A stretch of 64,000 bases of DNA from Bacteroidota bacterium. GTDB taxonomy: Bacteria > Bacteroidota > Bacteroidia > Bacteroidales > Dysgonomonadaceae. The first letter of the stretch is position 1; each line of letters opens with the position of its first letter. Shown here piece by piece: positions 20,495 through 29,597 of this stretch. The notes beneath the pieces were generated by a model. The model worked only from the letters and a program-made list of their open reading frames with translations. It was not told the origin of the DNA and searched no databases. A program made the position numbers and the translations under genes. The stretch is taken from NCBI GenBank assembly GCA_023399295.1, contig JAEWQF010000023.1:23206-87205 (forward strand). The letters are read 5' to 3'.

Positions 20495-21688
20495 TTATAC
20501 TTTAATCTTGATTCTATAACGTATTAAAATTGCAGTAACTCCGATAGACAAAAAAGCAAACAAGGCACATTTAATCAAACCAGGCAGACCCTCTTTCATC
20601 CAAACTGGCAGTGACAAGTTTAAGAAGCCGAAAAGGAGACTATAAAGCAGATAAGGCATAAGATAACAAGTAAGGGTTGCCGTACCTGCAGGCTTAATGA
20701 CATTGAACCATGACGCTTTTCCGTTGTAAACTGCCCAATGGAGCAACCCATATAAGCCTACTGCGGCAGCTGAACAATACAATACCCACGGAAGGGTACC
20801 CATATTTTTTGAGATGATCCAGAAGTTGTTGGAGATCATCGCAGCAATCAGTAGGAGGGTTGTGACCGTAACGAGGAACAGAATTTTTTGACGCGCTGCC
20901 ACATGGGAGTATTTAACTATGACAAGTGTAAACAATATACCACCCACCGTAAATGCCATATGGGCACCAGTTCCAATGTTCACAATACCCAGCAGGCCAT
21001 TGATAAAGCTCTCTGCAGGTATCAACTGGCTGCTCTTCACCATGCACAAAAGGATGAATCCCAACCAAACAAAGAATAACGGAAGAATCCTATCCCGGAT
21101 GAACAGATAGATGAAACTGCTTACCAGATAGGTCCACCCAATGATACCCAATATACCCCACCAACGGATTTGCATGATTCCGCCTTTTGAATCACGGAAG
21201 ATGAATGCCAAATATAGAAGGATCAATACGCCTGCAATCTGTAAAGAGGTAAACAAATGCCGGTGATTGTTCTCCTTCTTCGGGTATACGTTCCAGATCA
21301 ACAGGAATGCCACTATCATCAGTACCATGAAAAGATCCCGGTTTATCATGATATCATTAGAGATGCCCGATTCGGTATTTACGGTAAAAATGCCCATGAT
21401 CAGCAATGCAAACGTACGTGTCAAAATATGCGAAACAGTGCTGAGTTCTGAACAACCTTTACTGAATCTACGCTCAATGGCGTACGGTATAGACATCCCC
21501 ACTACAAAAAGAAAAAGAGGAAAGACCACATCTGACAAACCCAGAAAATCTTCATTGGATCTGGCATGCTGCATCCAATGAGGCACACCTCTCACAGTCC
21601 AGAAATCGTTCACGAAAATCATCAACAACATTGTCAAAGCCCTTAAAATATCTATGACTGTGTTGCGTTGTGCAAAATCCTGTTTCAT
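20495..21688 (-). CDS. Heparan-alpha-glucosaminide N-acetyltransferase-like membrane protein (COG4299/DUF5009)
   Basis: This polytopic protein has about ten hydrophobic helices. The opening RNTVIDILRALTMLLMIFVN and WMQHARSNEDFLGLSDVVFP match the family of human HGSNAT, which transfers acetyl from cytosolic acetyl-CoA across the membrane to terminal non-reducing glucosamine. His41 here aligns with the acetyl-accepting active-site His of that enzyme. The start MKQDFAQRNTV (397 residues) is preferred; a longer frame adds 17 residues and overlaps the GH9 gene. Its position between a GH9 and a SIS sugar-phosphate enzyme suggests it acetylates glucosamine released in the periplasm. The activity is inferred from family membership. 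Confidence 0.85.
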   Translation of the reverse strand: MKQDFAQRNTVIDILRALTMLLMIFVNDFWTVRGVPHWMQHARSNEDFLGLSDVVFPLFLFVVGMSIPYAIERRFSKGCSELSTVSHILTRTFALLIMGIFTVNTESGISNDIMINRDLFMVLMIVAFLLIWNVYPKKENNHRHLFTSLQIAGVLILLYLAFIFRDSKGGIMQIRWWGILGIIGWTYLVSSFIYLFIRDRILPLFFVWLGFILLCMVKSSQLIPAESFINGLLGIVNIGTGAHMAFTVGGILFTLVIVKYSHVAARQKILFLVTVTTLLLIAAMISNNFWIISKNMGTLPWVLYCSAAAVGLYGLLHWAVYNGKASWFNVIKPAGTATLTCYLMPYLLYSLLFGFLNLSLPVWMKEGLPGLIKCALFAFLSIGVTAILIRYRIKIKV

Positions 21689-21711
21689 CCTAAACATATT
21701 AGTAAATGATG

Positions 21712-24210
21712 TCAAAACTCTGCAACCAATGAGAACCATTTTCCAGCCGGCACCCCAAATACCTCCTTGTATACTGCGGTATTATTTTGGGGCCAATAGG
21801 GCACATCTTCATTGAAACGTGTTTGAATTCCCAATGGGATTTGCCCGACCACATCGCCTGGCAATGCATTGTACTGCTGCATATAATTATGTCCTTCACC
21901 CCATATCAACGACTGTCCAAACGGATTCTTACCGACAACCCAGAACAACTGCTCTTCAGCAATATTCATCAGTTCATTGTCCTTTAGATATTTGGCACAC
22001 AATGCTGCTGCCTTACCCTGAGCGAGCAGAACAGCATTGTTGCCTTTAAATGAATACCAAACAGGAAAAGATCTGAGATAATGTCCATCATTGTCCAGTT
22101 TGAATCCATTCTTCAACATCGCCTCATAATCATCTTTCCTGCTTCCAAATCTACCATACATCGCATTGAAAGCCAACGAATCAGACACCTCATTGAGGTT
22201 GTATACACCACTGGGAATCATGCCGTATGGTGCAACATATTGCATGATATTTTTTAAATAACCGGCATAAAGCTTGATTGCCTTATCCCACCTTTTGTAG
22301 TCCTTATGGTTTGGTTGGGTTTCACAAAGTGCAACAATAGCCTCCATGAAGATCTGATCGTATCCCTGATGGCTATAATTCAATGACACTATTTTGTTTG
22401 TGTCACGGTAGAAGAAACCACTTGTTTTCTCCTTGTCACCTATGGGTTCCGTACGTTGACAGTCTAACACATACTGTATGAAATGAGCAGCTTTTTCGGC
22501 ATAATATGGATCGTTTGTCAATCTGTAAATCATGCTTGCCGCCCATGAAACAGTAGCCATATACTGTACAGGAGGCATGCTTGCACTACTGCGGAGTATC
22601 TCCTCTTCTCGAAATGCTTCCATCGCATAGGCGAAATCTTCCTTTGCAACCTTTTCAAGGTTCTCCTTAAGCATTGCATCCCTTTCAACCGACATCGCAG
22701 CATATGCTTCGATTGCAGAAAACTTGAAATTTTGATATGGATTGTTACTGGGTCTGATTTGCCGTCTACCGGTATCATCGATTGTACCAATAAGGCGATC
22801 TGTCCATATGTTTGTTGAGATAAAACTTCCAACTCTTACGCCATCTCCCAAACGTCCCCTGAGAATGTAATCCATTCCCCACAATGCCTCTTCCAACAAA
22901 CGCAAATACAAATCATCATTCCCCTTTTGTTTTGCTCTGTTTGCCATTTCAAACATTGCGTAGGCAATTTCACCAGTCTGAATGGGATTCTGCGACATGT
23001 CGGCAGCATCGTGCCAACCACCATTGTGCACAAACAGATGCCCCTCATATTCACCGTTCAGGTCTGTGTGGCAAGCCCCATGTTTTTCGGGTACAGGGTA
23101 GCCACATCGTTGGGTGAACATGAAATTCAAAACACGCCACACCGAGTGGTCCCAGATATTGCGATTGATATAGAATGGAGGTGTGGAAATGTCACCTACT
23201 TGAATATGATATTGCCCTTCTCTGCTAAAACTGCTGAAATCAATTGTTTCAAAAGTACCATTGGGTGTTGTGGTTGAAATGACTGACCCTTTAAAAACAA
23301 TTTTGTTTGTTTCGGTGTCTATCAGTTTAAAGGTACCGTCGTGATTGATCACATTGACAATGGCAGTTTTTTCACTCTCAACACCATATCCTGATGTGGA
23401 ATAGATGATCCTGTTTTCTGCGGGTTGCCAACCACTCACAACTTCAGGATTCTCAACAACCTGCAATTGTATGTCATCCACATCGAATTGCAAGAAATCA
23501 CCCATCGTCAACTCCTTCCCGAAGGTTTCAATCTCAAAAATTATTCTAACAACCTTGTCACGTGGCAGCTCTGTGATTTCCAGAAAACATTGATTCCACT
23601 CCCGATTCTTCAAATTGATCTCGTGATACCCCTCTCTTCCAAATTCATCCGGCACTTTTATTATTCCATCATTTTCCAGATAAAAATTCAAATAAATACT
23701 CCGTGCACCTGCACAGTCGGGATAAATAGAGTAGCTGATGCGGTTGTACTTCTCCCAGTTTTCGCCATCAATTTCCAGTATTGCTCTTGAAGCACCCAAG
23801 CCCAATCCCAGGTATGTATCACCTACCGGTGGCATCCCTTGTATCCATGTGGTTGGATAGGTACGGGTAGGCGCGGTTAACCGCAGACTGTGCTTCCCGG
23901 AAATGCTTCTTTCAGATGTTTGAGCCAAGCTCCCGATACCCTTATGGGACCAGGAGCCAAGCTCTTCCATGTCATCAAACATTTCATTCACCAATATCTT
24001 TTTTGTCAGGCCAAGTGTTTCATATGCTTTACTGTAATCCAGTGGCAACGGACTATGTATCATTCCCGTATTACGGATATCAACCATTAACTGCTTGTCT
24101 AAACCGGGTTGGGTATACTCCCCTCTCCCACTGCATAAGCAGAATAAAACAAGCATAAGAGAGGAAATGCATCCAGTTGCGATTGATCGAAACAATGATT
24201 TTTTGTTCAT
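21712..24210 (-). CDS. Glycoside hydrolase family 9 with N-terminal carbohydrate-binding and Ig-like modules
   Basis: The 832-residue protein has an N-terminal export signal; a Cys at 24 or 26 could be a weak lipobox. Residues ~75-255 look like a beta-sandwich carbohydrate-binding module (WSHKGIGSLAQTSERSISGK). Residues ~265-350 form the CelD_N Ig-like domain and ~353-832 the (alpha/alpha)6 GH9 catalytic domain. The Asp pair of GH9 is seen as D401 and D404 in NGGWHDAADMSQ (usually DAGD). The catalytic acid is probably E816 in TAVYKEVFG. Most GH9 enzymes are endoglucanases, but some are exo-beta-D-glucosaminidases, which would suit this locus. Specificity remains open. Confidence 0.88.
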   Translation of the reverse strand: MNKKSLFRSIATGCISSLMLVLFCLCSGRGEYTQPGLDKQLMVDIRNTGMIHSPLPLDYSKAYETLGLTKKILVNEMFDDMEELGSWSHKGIGSLAQTSERSISGKHSLRLTAPTRTYPTTWIQGMPPVGDTYLGLGLGASRAILEIDGENWEKYNRISYSIYPDCAGARSIYLNFYLENDGIIKVPDEFGREGYHEINLKNREWNQCFLEITELPRDKVVRIIFEIETFGKELTMGDFLQFDVDDIQLQVVENPEVVSGWQPAENRIIYSTSGYGVESEKTAIVNVINHDGTFKLIDTETNKIVFKGSVISTTTPNGTFETIDFSSFSREGQYHIQVGDISTPPFYINRNIWDHSVWRVLNFMFTQRCGYPVPEKHGACHTDLNGEYEGHLFVHNGGWHDAADMSQNPIQTGEIAYAMFEMANRAKQKGNDDLYLRLLEEALWGMDYILRGRLGDGVRVGSFISTNIWTDRLIGTIDDTGRRQIRPSNNPYQNFKFSAIEAYAAMSVERDAMLKENLEKVAKEDFAYAMEAFREEEILRSSASMPPVQYMATVSWAASMIYRLTNDPYYAEKAAHFIQYVLDCQRTEPIGDKEKTSGFFYRDTNKIVSLNYSHQGYDQIFMEAIVALCETQPNHKDYKRWDKAIKLYAGYLKNIMQYVAPYGMIPSGVYNLNEVSDSLAFNAMYGRFGSRKDDYEAMLKNGFKLDNDGHYLRSFPVWYSFKGNNAVLLAQGKAAALCAKYLKDNELMNIAEEQLFWVVGKNPFGQSLIWGEGHNYMQQYNALPGDVVGQIPLGIQTRFNEDVPYWPQNNTAVYKEVFGVPAGKWFSLVAEF

Positions 24211-24298
24211 AATATAGATTTTTTAATGAAACAGCTTCGCTTACTCTGGCCCTTTGATTGCTTTTATTATTGCAACCAACATCTGCAATGATTGGCTC

Positions 24299-25738
24299 TT
24301 ATTTGTGCGTATCTATCACGGCAAAAAACTCACCGCGTTTCATCAATCGATAAAGGTCGCCATTCGGATACTCAAACAACAGATACTGCAATGTAGCTTC
24401 TTTAAAAGATTTTACATGCCAACTTCCATACACGTATACTTTCCCATTCTCATCTGCGGACATTGACATAATCATGCGCGCTGCACGGCCATCCTGGTCT
24501 ACAATCTCACCATGGTCTGTGATTGCATTGTGGTCAGCACCTTCCTCAAGCGAGATGCTTCTCAAATGTAATTTTCTTTCAACATATTCAGAACTGGAAG
24601 GATCAATTTCTCTTTCATCTTCCGAGAACAATCGTCGCTCGTCGTTCAAGTCCTCATACTGTACAAAATACAGTCTATCACCACCTACAGCCGTTTGGAA
24701 GTAATTCGAACCAATGGAGGCGACAACCTGAAATGCTTCACCTGTTTCAATCTTCTTTGTCGGATCAAACAGCCAAAGACGCTCATCGCCACCACCCAAT
24801 GCACCCATTGTGAAATAACACTTTTCATTTCCTGGCAATGGCGATATCCATGTCCATGATCTCTGACTTAAACTGTATTCATCCACAACAGGGGTGCCAT
24901 CGATTAACTCACCTTTCGGCAAGACATCCAAATAGGTTTCAATTCTCTGTTCATCCGGCCTGTAGACATATAGGTTTCCTCGATCGTTTTCATACTTGTA
25001 GTGTTTTTTCCACAAGGTGAACCAGACGTTGCCATTGTTATCTACATAGAACCAGAACGATGCCGCAGTCCTTCCTTCCACCACCAATCCCAAGTCTTCC
25101 TTTTCACCTGTTATCATATCTACACTGTAGAGATGACATCCGTCCGATTCATAAAGCTCAGGAAGAAATGGGACTACAAACAGATACAATTTTTTTCTGA
25201 CTGGATCCATGCCGATTGCAGAATAAATTGAATATCTCGGTTTTACAACACCAAAATCTCTGAATTTACCTGATGACATTTCATAACCCAGGACATGTGC
25301 ACCTGTATAATTTTCAATTCCTTCTTTCCAGTAATTTGAGAGATGGGTTGTAAAATAGAGCCATCCATCGCATTCCACAATCGGACTGTGAATTTTTCCC
25401 TGTTGCGATGCTGTATCATCCTCTCCGCATACAACAGTCATGTCTTCTGCAATCATCGTGTGTTCATAGGTTTCAGGATTGAACATATGAAAACCGGCAC
25501 CATGACTTTTTGAGTGTGTTGAGGAAGAGAAGTAGCAATTCCCATCAGAGGCTACCGTGATACCTTGCCATTGACCATCCCACTCCTTGACTATCTTGTT
25601 CATGGAAATAGAATAAATCCTGTGTTCTTTCCCGTTGACTGCCTCCTGTTGGCTTGCTTGCTTTGTTGATTCACCACAAGCACTTAAGATTGCGAATAGG
25701 AATGCAACTACAATAAATAGGGTTTTCCTTTGTTTCAT
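24299..25738 (-). CDS. Beta-propeller-like lipoprotein of unknown function
   Basis: The N-terminus MKQRKTLFIVVAFLFAILSACG carries a clear lipobox with Cys21, so the protein is a lipoprotein. The remaining ~455 residues are all-beta in character with spaced repeats ending in short aromatic turns (GWLYFTTHL, KLYLFVVPF, NVWFTLWKKHY, KCYFTMG, RLYFVQYED, KVYVYGSWH). This spacing suggests a six- to eight-bladed propeller. I do not recognise a named family. Some polysaccharide lyases and glycan-binding proteins use this fold, and the gene lies between GH9 and the large unknown lipoprotein, so a role in glycan binding or cleavage is a guess. Confidence 0.7.
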   Translation of the reverse strand: MKQRKTLFIVVAFLFAILSACGESTKQASQQEAVNGKEHRIYSISMNKIVKEWDGQWQGITVASDGNCYFSSSTHSKSHGAGFHMFNPETYEHTMIAEDMTVVCGEDDTASQQGKIHSPIVECDGWLYFTTHLSNYWKEGIENYTGAHVLGYEMSSGKFRDFGVVKPRYSIYSAIGMDPVRKKLYLFVVPFLPELYESDGCHLYSVDMITGEKEDLGLVVEGRTAASFWFYVDNNGNVWFTLWKKHYKYENDRGNLYVYRPDEQRIETYLDVLPKGELIDGTPVVDEYSLSQRSWTWISPLPGNEKCYFTMGALGGGDERLWLFDPTKKIETGEAFQVVASIGSNYFQTAVGGDRLYFVQYEDLNDERRLFSEDEREIDPSSSEYVERKLHLRSISLEEGADHNAITDHGEIVDQDGRAARMIMSMSADENGKVYVYGSWHVKSFKEATLQYLLFEYPNGDLYRLMKRGEFFAVIDTHK

Positions 25739-25889
25739 TTTTCTGACTTAATAATCAATTACAACTTATTACACAATTACCCGATTCTGATACAGATATC
25801 ATCTATAGACCACTGGACATTCATGCACAACAATCATCTGTGACAGATGGCATGGATGGCATAAGTGGTTCATCAGCACACCCCCAGCA

Positions 25890-28571
25890 TCACCATTTTT
25901 TCTCTGTGATGAGGTTTCTATCTCTCAAAGCACCCAATCCATCTTCCCATGAACCGGCTGCTGCCCACATATAATAGGAAAAATAGGATGTGGTATTCAT
26001 ATACAATGGCAACCAGGGTTGCAACTCAGTGTAAGGATAGCGGGAATCTGGATTGGATGCAAGGTTCATCCACATGTGGAGATTGTATGGCCTATTCACA
26101 GGATATGCCCCTACGAAAGAGATGTCTTCTCTGGTGTCGTAACCGGCATTCCATCCCTCTTTCAAGTCTAGCATCTTCCCATACATCCTATCCGGCATCA
26201 TGGTATATTCGCGCAACCCTTCTTTTTCAGGAATGATGTATTTATCCTCAACACCATGTTCTTTTCCAAGCGACAATATTGGCTGGGGACCGAGCACATT
26301 CAACTCAGGATTGATCATATTCAGCGCAAAACGGATCTCGAGCAATGGGGAATCACCGTAAAGGGTGAATATTTTTTCAATCTTATTGCCATAAAAGTCA
26401 GCTGCCATTTTCACCTGGGCATAACCTCCCTCCCTCTGTATCACAGTGGCATCGTATACTTTGTGTGTCTCAACACTTGCTTGTCCCAGAAAGTCCTCAA
26501 AACCGCCGTAGGGATAAAATGCATGTTCTCTGAATGGTCTGTCAATGTCATCCGGCTTGTTGGGCCATAACTTGAAAAACACATTGTCATCTCTTTCCTT
26601 CACATAGTATTCGATAACGCGTGCTCCGGTATTTAACAACGTCACCCTTACATGATCATTCTCAATAATGTATTCGTTCACACCGTCGTCATTCAGATCG
26701 ACCTCATTCAGCGTCACTGAGCCAGAGACATCCCCAATGCCTATCTGTGAGAAGGCTTCGACACCCATTGCTGCGGTTTTCAACAGGTAATGACCCGGTT
26801 TAAGTTGAATATCATGGGACAATGTCTTGAAATCACCTTTTCCAATTTCGATGGTCTGTTCATCTGAGAAAACAATCTGATCCGGATTCTCTTTTTCAGA
26901 TATTGTGGTATTCACAACAACCATCTCATCGTGGGTGAAATTATAGATGGTTGCAGGAAACTGAAATCCAGAGGACGTTCCATACAAGAGTTGATGTGCC
27001 GAAATTGCCGGTGGCAAATCAAAAGCGGTCATTGTCGATTTTGAGGAGTTGTTCCAATCATATTTCACCGCAACAACATTCATTCTTCCCATCGCATTCG
27101 CCGAAGGATCAATCTCAAAAACAAGATTCTTGGTGCCATTGGCTGGTAACTTAAGTTTGACAGTTTGATCGCCCGACAACGACAACTGTTCGGGCAGTTT
27201 AACTGAGAAGGTACCATCAATCTCATGTGGATATAGGTTGGTTATCGCAACATGCAATTGATCTCCCTCCATTACCGCGTTGATATTCACCTTATCTCCA
27301 AAATAATCTTCAATATATTCTCTATCGAGCAACAACAACTGCATTGATTTTCGGAACTGATCGGGCCCCAGTATGACGCCCTTTTCGGCTATGGCTACAG
27401 CACGCCTGTCCATTATCGCTTCCCACATCTTTGCCCGATCAAATTGATCGCCTTTTTTATTGAATAGAATCATGCTATTGATGGTTCCATCCAACAAACG
27501 GCCTGTTTGAATCACAAAAGGCTTATCCCCTTGATTGATCTGCACGGCATTGCCTATGTTGACAAAATAACCATCGAATTCAGGTGCGTTCCCCTCTCTT
27601 ACATTTGTAGAGGCAATGTTTCTGAAAAGATAACCGTTTTTTGCTCTTGCAAAATTTAACCAGGCATCACGCCCTTGCATTTGTTGAACCTGCAAACCCT
27701 CATAATCATCACAACCGAATATGGGTGAGTACCCGAGGTCGGCAACAATTGGGATGTCGACCTCTCTTGCCCATTTTGTTATCTTATCATGTGCAAGATA
27801 TTCATATCCTCCACTGAACACAAACCAGCTGTTTCCCTCATTCATCCCTTTCCCCATCAGCTCAATTGGATTGCCAGGGGAGCAGGAGACCGTCTGTATC
27901 TGCGTTTGTACACCGAACCATCCGCGTTTCAAATCATATTCATTCAGCACACGTTCCGTTTCTGCAAGAATTGTTTTAAACTGTTGCAAGAGCTCCTGTT
28001 TGCCCAGCGCTACATACAATCTCTTTTTTCTATTCTTCAAAACAAATGCATCAAGTGTTGAATAATCTTCCGCTTTTGTTTGGTGACTCTTCAATTCTGA
28101 AGGTGCCGACACTTTTTTGTTGTTCAATTGTGCTCCAATCTTAGATTCTGGATCAGCAAAAACAAGCACATTGTTTTCTGAATCGAACGCTACTTCCAGT
28201 TCATCAACCGTCGGATTGTCCAATACAATGTAGGTTTCTGTTGCCAAGCCGTTGAAAAAACCCTCCTGCATCTGTAGTCCGGGAATACCCAGGTTTTCTG
28301 CCACATCTCTCTTCGATTGCAGCAAACTCTTGTCCCAATCGGGCATGTTCATCTTAAACAGGTTACCGTATCGATACTGCTTTTGATAAACATCCTGCCA
28401 GTGGTTGGTATAGCCATTGAATTGGTATGAGTTTACAGTGGCGTTCGCACTATTTTCAGCCCAGGGTTTAAAACCGTTTAGGGAGCTCCTTGATGAGCAG
28501 GCCATGACCAAAAGTATCGTGGCACACAAAACAAGAGACTGTTTCAATGGCAAAGAAAACATCTTGTTCAT
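25890..28571 (-). CDS. Large (893 aa) lipoprotein of unassigned family in the PUL
   Basis: The signal peptide ends in a lipobox (LLVMACSS). I recognise no catalytic family. Residues ~30-400 are mixed alpha/beta with conserved-looking aromatic and acidic stretches (FSGGYEYLAHDK, VADLGYSPIFGCDDYEG). The segment DRRAVAIAEKGVILGP near 390 precedes Ig-like beta-sandwich regions (~440-620). A Ca-site-like VDLNDDGVNEYI follows near 630, then a C-terminal region (~640-893) that reads like the beta-supersandwich of sugar-active enzymes (HAFYPYGGFEDF). It sits 12 bp from the start of the tandem GH16 genes. It could be a new glycoside hydrolase, a lyase or a large binding protein; I cannot decide. Confidence 0.75.
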   Translation of the reverse strand: MNKMFSLPLKQSLVLCATILLVMACSSRSSLNGFKPWAENSANATVNSYQFNGYTNHWQDVYQKQYRYGNLFKMNMPDWDKSLLQSKRDVAENLGIPGLQMQEGFFNGLATETYIVLDNPTVDELEVAFDSENNVLVFADPESKIGAQLNNKKVSAPSELKSHQTKAEDYSTLDAFVLKNRKKRLYVALGKQELLQQFKTILAETERVLNEYDLKRGWFGVQTQIQTVSCSPGNPIELMGKGMNEGNSWFVFSGGYEYLAHDKITKWAREVDIPIVADLGYSPIFGCDDYEGLQVQQMQGRDAWLNFARAKNGYLFRNIASTNVREGNAPEFDGYFVNIGNAVQINQGDKPFVIQTGRLLDGTINSMILFNKKGDQFDRAKMWEAIMDRRAVAIAEKGVILGPDQFRKSMQLLLLDREYIEDYFGDKVNINAVMEGDQLHVAITNLYPHEIDGTFSVKLPEQLSLSGDQTVKLKLPANGTKNLVFEIDPSANAMGRMNVVAVKYDWNNSSKSTMTAFDLPPAISAHQLLYGTSSGFQFPATIYNFTHDEMVVVNTTISEKENPDQIVFSDEQTIEIGKGDFKTLSHDIQLKPGHYLLKTAAMGVEAFSQIGIGDVSGSVTLNEVDLNDDGVNEYIIENDHVRVTLLNTGARVIEYYVKERDDNVFFKLWPNKPDDIDRPFREHAFYPYGGFEDFLGQASVETHKVYDATVIQREGGYAQVKMAADFYGNKIEKIFTLYGDSPLLEIRFALNMINPELNVLGPQPILSLGKEHGVEDKYIIPEKEGLREYTMMPDRMYGKMLDLKEGWNAGYDTREDISFVGAYPVNRPYNLHMWMNLASNPDSRYPYTELQPWLPLYMNTTSYFSYYMWAAAGSWEDGLGALRDRNLITEKKW

Positions 28572-28583
28572 AATGATAATGAT

Positions 28584-29552
28584 TTACTGTTTGTTGCGTT
28601 TTTGATACTCCTTGTTTAAATCTTTAAAAGGTTTGTAAGACATCCAATCTATCTCTACCTCATAAGGATAAAGCGGTTTTTCAAGTGAGTTCGGATTTGT
28701 CTCGACAGACCAGTTGTTCGTGTGCCAAAAATTCAACCTGTAATATGTCGGATTTGTCGGAATACCTGTAAAATTGGGGGTTGATCCTGAGTAATCCCAC
28801 AATACTATCTTCTCATTGGTTGTAGGGTGCAAGATCCACCATACAATACGATCGGGATACCAGTCGAAACCGTAAGTGTAAAACCGTTCAGCAGCATTAA
28901 AATTCTCAATTGGCTCAATTGTTTCGGGCTGATTCTGTAGTCCGATAAGAGGGTGGTTTCGGTTTCCTTCAGCTGCCGATCTGTATAAGGTATTGTATAT
29001 AATACCTTTGGCCAGATTGATTGTTCTGCCTACCCTCTGTAGATTGCCCCTGGGGCCTGTCCATGTACCAATATAGACTATTTCCGGGTCGGCAATCAGC
29101 CATTCCCAATCAATTTCACTCAAACCGTGGATGTCATCCCTGTGATAGGTAAAATAGCCGACTACTGCGCCCACATTGGGCTGAACTTTCGTAACATCCG
29201 GAATTCTCAACCTCGAGGAGTATGTACCAAAGTGGGTGAATTCTTTCGATATCACTTCAGGACCACGTCCGGCACCTACAGGATCATCTGGGTCAATTCT
29301 ATACAACATTACCTTTGTCCCTTTTTCCGAAAGTGAGGCATTACCGGGAAAATAGCGAAAATCACCTTCCTCTGACCGGTTATCCCGTCTCTCAATAAAA
29401 AACATTGAGGCTGGCTTATCAAAATTCTCAATAAACGGCCCATGGAATTTGACTTTATCTGCCGGTTGAGTTTTGGGCTGTGCATGTAGATAACTTATCG
29501 TTAAAACGATTGCTGAAAAAAACAGAAAAGAGTTCTTGCCCATAAAATTCAA
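28584..29552 (-). CDS. Secreted GH16 glycoside hydrolase, tandem copy 1
   Basis: The 322-residue protein has a Sec signal peptide ending near Ala24 (SYLHAQ) without a lipobox Cys. The catalytic triad of GH16 is E146, D148 and E150 in SEIDWEW, on the beta-strand GLSEIDWEWLIADPEIVYIG. The C-terminus LNFWHTNNWSVETNPNS and EIDWMSY are common to all four GH16 copies of the locus. Long DNA stretches near the 3' end are almost identical to the third copy, pointing to recent duplication or gene conversion. It is probably exported and cuts the backbone of the target glycan. Confidence 0.88.
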   Translation of the reverse strand: MNFMGKNSFLFFSAIVLTISYLHAQPKTQPADKVKFHGPFIENFDKPASMFFIERRDNRSEEGDFRYFPGNASLSEKGTKVMLYRIDPDDPVGAGRGPEVISKEFTHFGTYSSRLRIPDVTKVQPNVGAVVGYFTYHRDDIHGLSEIDWEWLIADPEIVYIGTWTGPRGNLQRVGRTINLAKGIIYNTLYRSAAEGNRNHPLIGLQNQPETIEPIENFNAAERFYTYGFDWYPDRIVWWILHPTTNEKIVLWDYSGSTPNFTGIPTNPTYYRLNFWHTNNWSVETNPNSLEKPLYPYEVEIDWMSYKPFKDLNKEYQKRNKQ

Positions 29553-29597
29553 GTTGTTGATTGTGATGTTGATGATAAAAGGCTGTTTTATTTTCCC

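Noticed and set aside
21689..21739. N-terminal extension of the acetyltransferase overlapping GH9
   Set aside because: The family similarity begins at about RNTVIDILRAL, and the ATG at 21688 removes the overlap.
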